Source of the DNA: Fusobacterium varium
GTDB taxonomy: Bacteria; Fusobacteriota; Fusobacteriia; Fusobacteriales; Fusobacteriaceae
Assembly: GCA_021531615.1 (NCBI GenBank)
Contig: JADYUE010000001.1
Location: 124,001 to 188,000 of the forward strand
Reading direction: 5' to 3'
DNA length: 64,000 bases
Positions 41,969 to 50,022 of the stretch are shown one piece after another. Numbering within the stretch: position 1 is the first letter of the stretch; each line of letters starts with the position of its first letter. Under the pieces are notes generated by a model that saw nothing but the letters and a program-made list of their open reading frames with translations, was not told where the DNA came from and did not search any database. The position numbers were made by a program, and so were the translations under genes.

Positions 41969-42028
41969 AAAATTACAAATGTTTTTACTATATTCTACCA
42001 TTTACTACATAAAATTACAAATGTTTTT
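41969..42028 (-). promoter_or_regulatory. Promoter bracketed by two operator repeats for the acyl-ligase fusion gene
   Basis: AAAATTACAAATGTTTTT occurs at 41969-41986 and again at 42011-42028, exactly 42 bases apart (four helical turns). On the minus strand the promoter is TTGTAA (42015-42020), 17 bases, TAGAAT (41992-41997). So one copy covers the -35 box and the other lies at the start site. This is a typical repressor arrangement, perhaps fatty-acid responsive. Confidence 0.65.
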
Positions 42029-42039
42029 TATTGGAGAGA

Positions 42040-42342
42040 TTACAAGCTATCTATTTCTACATTTAAAATCATTAATTTAGAAAATACACTAAATAATGAT
42101 GATATTCTTATCTCTTTAATCCCTTTTAAGTATTCAGGAATAAACACTTTTATTCCATCAACTTCAATAATTTTATACTCAAAATTTTTATCTTTTAATT
42201 CTTGCATATCTTTTATGAATTCACCCTGAATTACATCACGACAGCCAGCTCACCCAAAGCTTTGAATCTCTTTTTTCAAAACAATTCCAATAAAATTGTT
42301 TTTCTTCACATATTTTATTACTTTTTCTTTAATCTCTATCAT
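42040..42342 (-). CDS. Candidate selenoprotein, HesB-like / CC-Se motif family, with in-frame TGA
   Basis: A 101-codon frame on the minus strand with a perfect AGGAGG site, broken only by TGA at codon 31 (42250-42252). Around it the protein reads IQSFG-Sec-AGCRDVIQGEF. After the TGA it continues in frame with normal codon use and a recognisable end (FEYKIIEVDGIKVFIPEYLK) to TAA. The pattern (K/N-rich start, U/C-x-G-C centre, dGIkVfip..l.g) fits small HesB-like selenoproteins whose homologues have Cys at the Sec site. A bacterial SECIS-like hairpin follows the TGA. A nonsense-mutated Cys gene is the alternative. Confidence 0.65.
42215..42236 (-). promoter_or_regulatory. Candidate bacterial SECIS hairpin
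   Basis: Downstream of the TGA the RNA can form AUG-U-AAUUCA-GGG-UGAAUU-CAU: nine pairs, one bulged U on the 5' side and a GGG apical loop 23 bases after the UGA. Distance, bulged U and G-rich loop match the features SelB recognises in known bacterial SECIS elements, although the bulge is further from the loop than in E. coli fdhF. Confidence 0.55.
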
Positions 42343-42594
42343 CTCTACCTCCTTTATTCTTTATTAAAATAGTATAGTTTTATTTTACCATTTTTTTTGA
42401 GAATTTTGAACTCTATCTCTTTAAACTATTGATACTAAAAGAAAAATAAAGTATAATAGTAGAAAAGAGATACATTTATTCTAAATTTATACTCAAAAAA
42501 ATTTAAACAGGGGAAGAAATAATATATTACCTATGAAATAAAAAATTATTTTCATATACTTGAAGTGATAAAATATTTTATTTCAAAAATAGGG

Positions 42595-42623
42595 TTTACA
42601 TATTTTAATTTTTGTATTATAAT
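42595..42623 (+). promoter_or_regulatory. Promoter of the CofE-domain gene
   Basis: TTTACA, 17 bases, TATAAT, about 39 bases before the start codon of the gene at 42662. The remaining gap 42343-42594 is AT-rich and shows no gene. Confidence 0.65.
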
Positions 42624-42661
42624 ATATTGTTGAAAATTTATAAGTTTTAAAGGAGAATGAG

Positions 42662-43855
42662 ATGGGAAGATTAATTGGAACTGTTTCAAGAGGGCTTCGT
42701 GCTCCTATTATTCATCAAGGAGATAAAATTGAAGATTTTGTTGTAGATGCTGTTTTAGCTGCTGTTGAAAGTGATGGAATCACTTTAAGAGACAGAGATA
42801 TCGTAGCAATGACTGAGTCAATTGTTGCAAGAGCACAAGGAAACTATGCTTCAATAGATGACATTGCAGCTGATGTAAAAGCAAAATATGGAGATAACAC
42901 AATAGGTGTAATATTCCCTATTTTAAGTCGTAACAGATTTTCAGTATGTTTAAAAGGAATAGCAAAAGGAGCTAAAAAAATAGTTTTAATGTTCAGCTAT
43001 CCTTCTGATGAAGTTGGAAACCATTTTATTGATATGGAGCTTTTAGATGAGAAAGGTGTAAACCCTTGGAGTGATATTCTTACTGAAGCTGAATTTACTG
43101 AAAAATTTGGAAAACCTCTTCATGAATTTACAGGAGTAAACTATATTGAATATTACTCTGAACTTATTAAAGAACAAGGAGCAGAAGTAGAAGTAATTTT
43201 TGCTAATAACCCAACAGCAATCTTAAACTATACTGACTGTGTACTTAACTGTGATATTCATACTCGTTTCAGAACTAGAAAACTTCTTAGAAAAGCTGGA
43301 GCTAAAATTGTATTCGGAATGGATGAAATTTTAACTTCTTCTAATAATGGAAGTGGATACAATGCTGATTACGGACTATTAGGTTCAAATAAAGCAACTG
43401 AAGATAGTATCAAACTTTTCCCTCGTGATTGTATGGATACTGTTGCTACTATCCAAAAAATGTTCCTTGATAAAACAGGAAAACATATTGAAGTAATGGT
43501 TTATGGAGATGGAGCATTTAAAGATCCAGTTGGAAAAATTTGGGAACTTGCTGACCCAGTTGTATCACCAGGATATACTGCTGGACTTGAAGGAACACCA
43601 AACGAAATTAAATTAAAATATCTTGCTGACAACGATCTTGCAGGACTAACAGGAGAAGAATTAAATAAAGCTGTTGCTAATGCTATTAAAAACAAAGATG
43701 CTGATCTTAAAGGACAAATGATAACTCAAGGAACTACTCCTAGAAGACTTACTGACCTTATTGGATCACTTTGTGACTTAACTTCTGGAAGTGGAGATAA
43801 AGGAACACCTATTATTTTAATTCAAGGATATTTTGATAACTATATAGATGACTAA
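42662..43855 (+). CDS. CofE/F420-0:L-glutamate ligase domain protein of unknown role
   Basis: A 397-residue protein resembling the coenzyme F420-0 gamma-glutamyl ligase family in its first 200 residues (LRDRDIVAMTESIVARAQGN, then a GVIFPILSRNRFSVCLKGIA stretch) with conserved acidic metal sites later (VMVYGDGAFKDPVGKIWELA). Fusobacteria are not known to make F420, so the substrate is probably different. Similar stand-alone proteins occur in many gut anaerobes. Codon use suggests good expression. Monocistronic with AAAGGAG and a terminator. Confidence 0.8.
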   Translation: MGRLIGTVSRGLRAPIIHQGDKIEDFVVDAVLAAVESDGITLRDRDIVAMTESIVARAQGNYASIDDIAADVKAKYGDNTIGVIFPILSRNRFSVCLKGIAKGAKKIVLMFSYPSDEVGNHFIDMELLDEKGVNPWSDILTEAEFTEKFGKPLHEFTGVNYIEYYSELIKEQGAEVEVIFANNPTAILNYTDCVLNCDIHTRFRTRKLLRKAGAKIVFGMDEILTSSNNGSGYNADYGLLGSNKATEDSIKLFPRDCMDTVATIQKMFLDKTGKHIEVMVYGDGAFKDPVGKIWELADPVVSPGYTAGLEGTPNEIKLKYLADNDLAGLTGEELNKAVANAIKNKDADLKGQMITQGTTPRRLTDLIGSLCDLTSGSGDKGTPIILIQGYFDNYIDD

Positions 43856-43865
43856 TATTTTTTAT

Positions 43866-43914
43866 ACTACATCCAACATCTTAGGTAACTGAGATGAAGG
43901 ATGTAGTTTTTTTA
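43866..43914 (+). terminator. Terminator after the CofE-domain gene
   Basis: ACTACATCC and GGATGTAGT form a 9-bp stem with an inner CATCT pairing and a following T7 tract. Confidence 0.85.
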
Positions 43915-44078
43915 TTATTAGTTATTGCAATCTGCTTCCTGTCAAGTACTCTATTTAATTATCAACATTTTTTTCTTTAAATTTCCTGTATTCTATTTGA
44001 CTTCTATTCCCTAAATTTTGAGATTATATTAATTATCTATTTGTTTTTTCTACCAACACTATTTGACAAAGAGCCTTA

Positions 44079-44315
44079 ATAGCTGAGTAGTTACAATTAA
44101 TTAGTAATTATTATTAAACTTTTAAATAAATAAATTTTATCATAGAAAGTACTAATTTACAGAAATAAGTTCACACCCTCAATTTTTAGCTGATTTTTTA
44201 TTTTTTGTAATCACATAGCTGAGTAGTTACGTCTTTTTTATATAAAATAAAAAAAGACCCAAGCCCATTTTTTTGAGCTCAAGTCTTAAAGTTTAATTTA
44301 TAGCTAAGTAGCTAC
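44079..44315. repeat. Three spaced copies of a 16-bp word in a gene-free gap
   Basis: ATAGCTGAGTAGTTAC occurs at 44079-44094 and 44215-44230 exactly, and as ATAGCTAAGTAGCTAC at 44300-44315. They lie between two convergent transcription units (gap 43856-44351), where no gene is seen. Function unknown. Confidence 0.6.
44246..44287 (-). terminator. Terminator of the microcompartment operon
   Basis: On the minus strand AAGACTTGAGC and GCTTGGGTCTT pair over 11 positions (three G-U) and are followed by a long T-rich tract, about 65 bases after the last shell gene. Confidence 0.8.
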
Positions 44316-44351
44316 TTTTTTTTAATTATAGGATATAAATTTTTATATAAG

Positions 44352-44642
44352 TTATTTTTCTTCTCTTGTAGTTGTTGGAAGAATTCCTTCTACTTCTGAA
44401 TGAGGTCTAGGAATTACATGTACAGATATTAATTCTCCAACACGTTGAGCTGCTGCTGCTCCTGCATCTGTAGCTGCTTTAACTGCTCCAACGTCTCCTC
44501 TAACCATTACTGTAACTAGTCCTCCACCAATGTATTCTTTTCCTACTAGATATACGTTAGCTGCCTTTACCATAGCGTCTGCTGCCTCAATTGATCCTAT
44601 TAATCCTTTTGTTTCGATCATACCTAATGCATCATATTTCAT
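44352..44642 (-). CDS. Microcompartment hexameric shell protein (BMC-H)
   Basis: A 96-residue single BMC domain of the PduA/EutM type ([40 protein letters not shown]). It forms flat hexagons that tile the shell facets. Last gene of the operon; a short C-terminal tail follows the PRPHSEVE motif. Very close to the BMC part of the extended shell protein at 46851..47552, pointing to a duplication. Confidence 0.96.
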   Translation of the reverse strand: MKYDALGMIETKGLIGSIEAADAMVKAANVYLVGKEYIGGGLVTVMVRGDVGAVKAATDAGAAAAQRVGELISVHVIPRPHSEVEGILPTTTREEK

Positions 44643-44700
44643 AATTTTATCCTCCTGTTTTTTACTTTTATTTTTATTATTTATTTATAATTATGTTTTT

Positions 44701-45345
44701 TTATTTTTCTTCTAAAATTGTAATTCTACTTTTTGAATTTAAACCAAAAGCATTTGCTTCTTCAACATCTAAATGGCACTCTAAAGCTGAGGTAGTTGTT
44801 ACTCTTACTATTGTATTTTCTAAAATTCCTCCTCTTTCTCCAGTAACTTTTATTGCTACTTTGTCTCCATCTTTTACACCGAATTTTGTTGCATCTTCTG
44901 GAGTCATGTGAATATGTCTTTGAGAAACCATAACTCCCTCAGATAAATATATGCTTCCTTTAGGTCCTACAACAGTTATTCCTGGAGTCCCTGTTATATC
45001 TCCTGAAAGTCTTACTACTGACTTTACTCCTAATTTTATACAGTCTCCTGCTGATACTTCTACTTGAGTATATTTTCTTTCTGGTCCTAAAACTCTTACT
45101 TTTTCTATACAACCTTTAGGTCCACAAATAGTAACTGTTTCTTTACAAGCAAATTGTCCTACTTGTGATAAATCTTTTATTTTCTCAAAAGAATAATCTT
45201 TTCCAAATAAAGCTTCAACATGTTCTTTTGACAAGTGTATATGTCTGTTTGAAATTCCAACAGGAATTGTTTTATCCTGTTTCTTTCTTTCTTCTATCAA
45301 TCTAAAAATCTCTTCTAATAACTTTTCTAAATTTGGTGTTTCCAT
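44701..45345 (-). CDS. pduL: PduL-type phosphotransacylase
   Basis: A 214-residue enzyme converting acetyl-CoA and phosphate to acetyl-phosphate. Both PduL beta-barrels carry the zinc-ligand motif RHIH (GISNRHIHLS and VSQRHIHMT). The N-terminal helix (LEKLLEEIFRLIEERKKQ) is a likely encapsulation peptide. It gives the operon a route from acetyl-CoA to ATP via acetate kinase and regenerates CoA inside the compartment. Confidence 0.95.
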   Translation of the reverse strand: METPNLEKLLEEIFRLIEERKKQDKTIPVGISNRHIHLSKEHVEALFGKDYSFEKIKDLSQVGQFACKETVTICGPKGCIEKVRVLGPERKYTQVEVSAGDCIKLGVKSVVRLSGDITGTPGITVVGPKGSIYLSEGVMVSQRHIHMTPEDATKFGVKDGDKVAIKVTGERGGILENTIVRVTTTSALECHLDVEEANAFGLNSKSRITILEEK

Positions 45346-45348
45346 TTC

Positions 45349-46851
45349 TTACCCCTTCATTGAAGCAACTATTTGATCTATTAATCCTAATAACTCTTCT
45401 TTACCTAAGCTATTAATAGTCTCCTCAATATTTTCAAATCTTTCTTTACATTGATTTTTAACTTCAACGTTATGACTCATACTATTATTTAGTTTTAATT
45501 CATTACTTTCAATTAAACCATAAGCCACTCTTTTTAAGTTTAAAAGATGAAGTGGAGTTACGTTTTCTGAAACAGAACTTCCTCCCCATGTTCCACAACC
45601 TAATGTAAACGCTGGCATCAATCCTGTAGTTGCTCCTGTTCCTCCTTGAGAACCTCCTGCATTTACTAAAATTCTTGATGCTGGTTTTTTAGCAAATTTT
45701 CTAACTACATTTTTATCCTCTGTATGAATACTCATTGTATGTCCAATTCCATTTTGAAGTAGTTCTATACTTAATTCACATGCTTCATGCCAATCATTAA
45801 CTACATAGAATCCTAATACAGTTGTAAGCTTTTCATATGATAATGGATATCCAGGTCCTACTCCATTTTGTCTTCCAACTAAAACTTTTGTTCCTTCTGG
45901 CACACAAATTCCAGCTTCTTTTGCAATATATTCAGCTGCTCTTCCTACAAATTTTGCATTCATTGCATGTCCTTGTTTAAATAATAGCTTACATACTTTA
46001 GCTGTTTCATCTTCGCTCATAAAGTATGCTCCTTGCTTTCTTAACTCACTGATTACTTCATTTTCATTACATTTTTCACAAACTATTGATTGTTCTGAAG
46101 CACATATAGTACCATTATCAAAAGTTTTACTTGCAATAATTCTTTCTACTGCTTTTTGAACATTTGCTGTTCTTTCAATATAAGCTGGAGAGTTTCCTGC
46201 ACCTACTCCTAATGCTGGTTTTCCAGAACTATAAGCAGCTTTTACCATTCCTGGCCCTCCAGTTGCAATTATCATAGCAACTTCTGGAGCTTTCATTAAT
46301 TCATTTGTTGCTTCCATAGTACAAATTTCTACACAGTTGATAATATCTTCTGGAGCTCCTGCTGCTATAGCTGCTTCTTTCATTAATCTTGCAGCTTCTC
46401 TAGTACATTTTTGAGCTGATGGATGTGGTGAAAATAAAATAGCATTTCTTGATTTTAGAGCTATTATAGATTTATAAATAGCTGTAGATGTTGGGTTTGT
46501 TGAAGGTACTATTCCTAGAACAAGTCCCATAGGTTCTGCAACTGTTAATGTTTTTTTCTCTTCATCCTCTTCTATGATATCTACTGTTTTCATATCTTTT
46601 ATAGCTTCATAAACCATTGTAGATGCCATATGATTTTTAAATTCTTTATCTTGAACCTTTCCAAAACCTGTTTCTTCAACTGCCATTTTTGCTAAATAAA
46701 ATCTATTTTCTTCAGCAACTCTTACCATATTTTTTAAAATACATTCAACTTGTTCTTGAGTATATTCAGCCATTTTTGCTGCTGCAATTTTTCCTCTTCT
46801 TGCAAGGTCTCTTGCTCTTTGAATTGATTCCAAATCCTTATCAAATTCCAT
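45349..46851 (-). CDS. CoA-acylating acetaldehyde dehydrogenase (active paralogue)
   Basis: A 500-residue EutE/AdhE-type aldehyde dehydrogenase with catalytic Cys250 (FDNGTICASEQS), nucleotide-site sequences (GLVLGIVPSTNP, IIATGGPGMVKAAY, GVGAGNSPAYIE) and the GGTGATTGLMPAFTLGCGTW end motif. It makes acetyl-CoA and NADH from the acetaldehyde released by CutC. The C-terminal helix (IEETINSLGKEELLGLIDQI) looks like an encapsulation peptide. It overlaps the shell gene upstream by one base. It matches the role called CutF in choline loci. Confidence 0.95.
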   Translation of the reverse strand: MEFDKDLESIQRARDLARRGKIAAAKMAEYTQEQVECILKNMVRVAEENRFYLAKMAVEETGFGKVQDKEFKNHMASTMVYEAIKDMKTVDIIEEDEEKKTLTVAEPMGLVLGIVPSTNPTSTAIYKSIIALKSRNAILFSPHPSAQKCTREAARLMKEAAIAAGAPEDIINCVEICTMEATNELMKAPEVAMIIATGGPGMVKAAYSSGKPALGVGAGNSPAYIERTANVQKAVERIIASKTFDNGTICASEQSIVCEKCNENEVISELRKQGAYFMSEDETAKVCKLLFKQGHAMNAKFVGRAAEYIAKEAGICVPEGTKVLVGRQNGVGPGYPLSYEKLTTVLGFYVVNDWHEACELSIELLQNGIGHTMSIHTEDKNVVRKFAKKPASRILVNAGGSQGGTGATTGLMPAFTLGCGTWGGSSVSENVTPLHLLNLKRVAYGLIESNELKLNNSMSHNVEVKNQCKERFENIEETINSLGKEELLGLIDQIVASMKG

Positions 46852-47552
46852 TATTCTTCACCTCTTAAATTATAAAACTCTAGTATTCTATTTATTAAAT
46901 TTTCCTTATTAAGTTTTGAAATTGTTCTGTTACTTAAATTTAGTTCTTGATATTCTTTCAGCAATTTTCTTAGTTCTGAAATTTTTAATATATTTAATTT
47001 AGAAATTATTTCCTCTTTTTTATTCTCCCTTAAATATTCCTCAATATCTTTTCTAGTAAACTTTTTTTCTTCGATTGCTATTTCTATCTTTTCCTCTTCA
47101 ACAATTTCCAGATTTTCTACTTGAGAATCAGCTTCTAAACTATCACTAAATATTTCATCTTCACTTTCTGTTTCTTCAATTTTTTCAACAACTATCTCTT
47201 TTTCTAAGACCTGTTCTTTAACTTCTACATCAGTTATATTTTCATCAGTTATATTTTCTTTTATCTCTTCTTTTTTTTGTCCAAATTCCATTATAGCTTT
47301 TAAATCCTCATGTGGTCTCGGGATAATATGTTCAGAAATTAAGAACTCCTCACCTAAAGTTTTTACTGCTGCAACACCTGCATCTACAGCTGCTCTAACT
47401 GCTCCTACATCTCCATTTACTATTATTGTAACTAGTCCTCCACCAACATAAACTTTTTCTAAAATTTGAACATTTGCTGATTTTGTCATAGAATCTGCAC
47501 TTTCAATAGCAGCTAACAATCCTTTTGTTTCAATCATTCCTATTGCCTGCAT
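46851..47552 (-). CDS. BMC-H shell protein with long acidic linker and SAP/Rho-N-like tail
   Basis: A 233-residue protein. Residues 1-90 are a BMC domain ([20 protein letters not shown], then GGLVTIIVNGDVGAVRAAVD). Residues about 95-165 are an acidic low-complexity linker. Residues about 170-233 form a helical domain (ILKISELRKLLKEYQELNLS) like SAP or Rho N-terminal domains. EutK and PduK also have BMC domains with extra C-terminal domains. The tail may bind nucleic acid or organise the core; this is inferred. Confidence 0.9.
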   Translation of the reverse strand: MQAIGMIETKGLLAAIESADSMTKSANVQILEKVYVGGGLVTIIVNGDVGAVRAAVDAGVAAVKTLGEEFLISEHIIPRPHEDLKAIMEFGQKKEEIKENITDENITDVEVKEQVLEKEIVVEKIEETESEDEIFSDSLEADSQVENLEIVEEEKIEIAIEEKKFTRKDIEEYLRENKKEEIISKLNILKISELRKLLKEYQELNLSNRTISKLNKENLINRILEFYNLRGEE

Positions 47553-47555
47553 CTA

Positions 47556-48203
47556 CTATTTCCCCTCCAAAATCAAATTTTCTCTAGTCCATGAAATTTT
47601 TTCAGAGATGGAAAAAAACTTAGCTCTCTCTTCTATATGAAAATTAATAGCTTTTACTGTTGAAGGAATATAAATAATATCTCCCTCTTTTCCTTCATAA
47701 GTTCTTTTATCTATTTCAAAGGAAACTTTTCCATCAGTGATATAAAGAATCTCTTCTGAGGCTATCTTCTTTAAAAAATTAGAGTTTTCTATCTCTAAAA
47801 TAGTTGCTCTTTTCTCTTTATCTTGTAAAACTTCTTGATATGAAATATTTACATTTTCATCTTTTATATGGTTAAAAGTCATATTTTTCCCTTTTATAAG
47901 AGTAAAACCTGACAAATCTTTTTCTTGATCAAAATTTTTCTTAGTCAATAAGCTCATTATTAAATCACGATATGTCTCTTCTTTAGCTAATAGTTTAAAA
48001 AAATCTATAACCTTCTCCATATCTATATCTTTAAATTCTCTTTTAGTGTCAGCAAATTTTTCTTTTAAAACTATTTCCATGTTATTATTTGCTATAATAT
48101 CTTTAGCTGAAGGTGTTAAAATAGTTTTAGAAGTTATATAAACTTTTTTCTCGCCTTTTTCCAAGATCTCTTCAATTTGGCTGGCACATATTAACTCTTT
48201 CAT
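47556..48203 (-). CDS. eutQ: EutQ-like cupin protein
   Basis: About 215 residues. The N-terminus carries the EutQ/EutT-like LTP motif (YITSKTILTPSAKDIIANNN). The C-terminal 110 residues are a cupin fold (EEILYITDGKVSFEIDKRTY, then EGKEGDIIYIPSTVKAINFH). EutQ has been linked to acetate kinase activity and microcompartment assembly in ethanolamine use. The ATG at 48203 is preferred to a GTG six codons upstream. It sits between the BMC-P and extended BMC-H genes. Confidence 0.85.
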   Translation of the reverse strand: MKELICASQIEEILEKGEKKVYITSKTILTPSAKDIIANNNMEIVLKEKFADTKREFKDIDMEKVIDFFKLLAKEETYRDLIMSLLTKKNFDQEKDLSGFTLIKGKNMTFNHIKDENVNISYQEVLQDKEKRATILEIENSNFLKKIASEEILYITDGKVSFEIDKRTYEGKEGDIIYIPSTVKAINFHIEERAKFFSISEKISWTRENLILEGK

Positions 48204-48223
48204 CTTTTCACACCCTTTCACTA

Positions 48224-48493
48224 TTAATCAAGAATACAATCTGCATCTATTATTCCAACTACCACAGCATCTGCTGGAATTCTTTCATCATTAAACATCT
48301 CTCTCGCTGATGATCCTATTGAAATAATAACTCTATCTCCTATTCCAGCACCTATAATATCTGCAGCTATTATTCTTTTTCCTGTTCTTGATTCATCTCC
48401 AGTTAGTTCTTCAACTAATAAGAATTTTAAACCATTTAATTTTTCAGCTTTTCTTGTAGCCCAAACATTTGAAATTACCTTTGCAAGTATCAT
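48224..48493 (-). CDS. eutN: Pentameric shell vertex protein EutN/CcmL (BMC-P)
   Basis: An 89-residue BMC-P protein (MILAKVISNVWATRKAEKL, then GAGIGDRVIISIGSSARE and DAVVVGIIDADCILD). Five copies close each vertex of the polyhedral shell. Only one BMC-P gene is present in the locus. Confidence 0.96.
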   Translation of the reverse strand: MILAKVISNVWATRKAEKLNGLKFLLVEELTGDESRTGKRIIAADIIGAGIGDRVIISIGSSAREMFNDERIPADAVVVGIIDADCILD

Positions 48494-48503
48494 TTTTCCT
48501 CCC

Positions 48504-49349
48504 TTAATCTAAAATATTAGAAGTACAACTTAATGCTATTCCCAATGGTGTTACAAACATAGGGTTTTTAGGCTTATATGTATGGACTTTTGTATATTTT
48601 TCTATTATTTCTTCTATCCCTGTTAAACAGGCTGTTCCCCCAACTAAAGAGATACTATCAACATCATAACCATCTATATGATCCGCTATAATTGATGCAA
48701 CTTTCTCTATAACAGGTTTTAATACTGGTAATAACTCCTTATGATTCTTAGGATCTCTCTTATATTTATCTGCTTCTTCAAAATTCTTTCTATACATTCC
48801 AGAAATTACTAATGAAAAATGTGTTCCTCCAGTAGCTTCATCTGCAACTGCTATCACTTCTCCATTTTTTATTATAGAAGTTCCTGTAGTTCCTCCACCT
48901 ATATCAACTACTGCACCATTTTGTAATTTTAAAACTTCATTAGCAGCTGTTGGCTCATCTAAAATATTTGTAAGTTCAAATCCTGCAGCTTGAACAACAT
49001 TCTTTACAGCTCCTCCATCTAAACTATCTGTTCCTGGTGGAAGGGCTACTGCTGCATAAATTAATTCTGTTTGAAGTTTTTTCTCTAACTCCTCTTTCAT
49101 CTCTCTAACTAATTTTATTGCACCGATGTAATCAACTACCATTCCATCTTTGACAACATCTGCATATTTATATGCTCCTGCTACAGGTTTATAATTTTCA
49201 TCTAGAACAGCTAAAACAACACAAGCAGTTCCTAAATCAACTCCTGTATAATATACTGATGATTTTCTTAATATTGGTTTCTTTATAACTTTTTCAAACT
49301 CCTCTACTAATTCATCACAGTATCTATAATCTATTTGTTTTTCTGACAC
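48504..49349 (-). CDS. eutJ: EutJ-like actin/Hsp70-fold chaperone
   Basis: A 281-residue protein with an Hsp70/actin ATPase fold: phosphate-1 motif YYTGVDLGTACVVLAVLDEN, phosphate-2 GAVVDIGGGTTGTSIIKNGE and adenosine motif SLVGGTACLTGIEEII. It matches EutJ of ethanolamine loci, thought to assist folding or assembly of lumen enzymes. It overlaps the next gene upstream by 19 bases. Confidence 0.93.
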   Translation of the reverse strand: MSEKQIDYRYCDELVEEFEKVIKKPILRKSSVYYTGVDLGTACVVLAVLDENYKPVAGAYKYADVVKDGMVVDYIGAIKLVREMKEELEKKLQTELIYAAVALPPGTDSLDGGAVKNVVQAAGFELTNILDEPTAANEVLKLQNGAVVDIGGGTTGTSIIKNGEVIAVADEATGGTHFSLVISGMYRKNFEEADKYKRDPKNHKELLPVLKPVIEKVASIIADHIDGYDVDSISLVGGTACLTGIEEIIEKYTKVHTYKPKNPMFVTPLGIALSCTSNILD

Positions 49350-49984
49350 TGTTCTCCTCCTAATAATTCAACTACTATATTAAAGATCTTGCTCTTCACA
49401 TATTTTAAATTTTGAAGAAAGATTTTCATATCATCATCAATTTCACTCTCTAAAATCTCTTCTTCTAAAAAGCTCATTTCATATAAAATAGAGTGTAACT
49501 TAAATATTCCCACTGCATTTTTATTGTGAATATAGATATCATGGATCTCTACATCTTCCAACATTATATTTTCTATTTTTTCTTCCTTTAAACTATTTTT
49601 CTTATTTAAACTTCTAAAGCTTCTAGCAACTTCTAAAAGTTTTTGAGCTAAAGGCATATTTTTTTCTAAATTCTCAGATACTAAAGAAAAAAGTTGTGAT
49701 TCAAAAGATTTGATTTTATAGACATATTTGCTTTTTTTCAAGTTAATTTTTTCTTCTACTTTTATAATATTGATATTTTTATTAAATTTAACTTGTTCCT
49801 TCTTTGGCTCTTTAACTTTTTTTATCTCTTCTTTTTCCTCTTTATTTTCTACTTTTATTCTTTTATCTACTAAAAATTGTCGCCCTCCTGGAGTTAATCT
49901 TTGCTCCTTTTCTAATTTAAAAATTTCAAAGGGCGTTTTTTTATATATTTCTCTTAAATATTGTTCGGTAATAAATTTAAGCAT
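49331..49984 (-). CDS. EutT N-terminal-domain-like protein with unrelated C-terminus
   Basis: A 217-residue protein. The first 47 residues copy the start of EutT-type cobalamin adenosyltransferases (MLKFITEQYLREIYKKTPFE, then LEKEQRLTPGGRQFLVDKRI). A lysine/glutamate linker follows, then a helical domain with an ILLEDVEIHDIYIHNKN-like stretch that does not show an adenosyltransferase active site to me. CutC needs no cobalamin, so the conserved N-terminus may be a microcompartment docking domain. It shares the LTP motif with EutQ of the same operon. Confidence 0.7.
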   Translation of the reverse strand: MLKFITEQYLREIYKKTPFEIFKLEKEQRLTPGGRQFLVDKRIKVENKEEKEEIKKVKEPKKEQVKFNKNINIIKVEEKINLKKSKYVYKIKSFESQLFSLVSENLEKNMPLAQKLLEVARSFRSLNKKNSLKEEKIENIMLEDVEIHDIYIHNKNAVGIFKLHSILYEMSFLEEEILESEIDDDMKIFLQNLKYVKSKIFNIVVELLGGEQCQKNK

Positions 49985-50022
49985 TATTTTTCACCTACCA
50001 TGCTCTTTTACCTAAAAAATTT

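Noticed and set aside
42040-42249. Simple pseudogene remnant downstream of a stop
   Set aside because: Kept only as an alternative: the frame is intact on both sides of one TGA, has a strong ribosome site, Cys/Sec-type context and a SECIS-like hairpin, which decay would not preserve.
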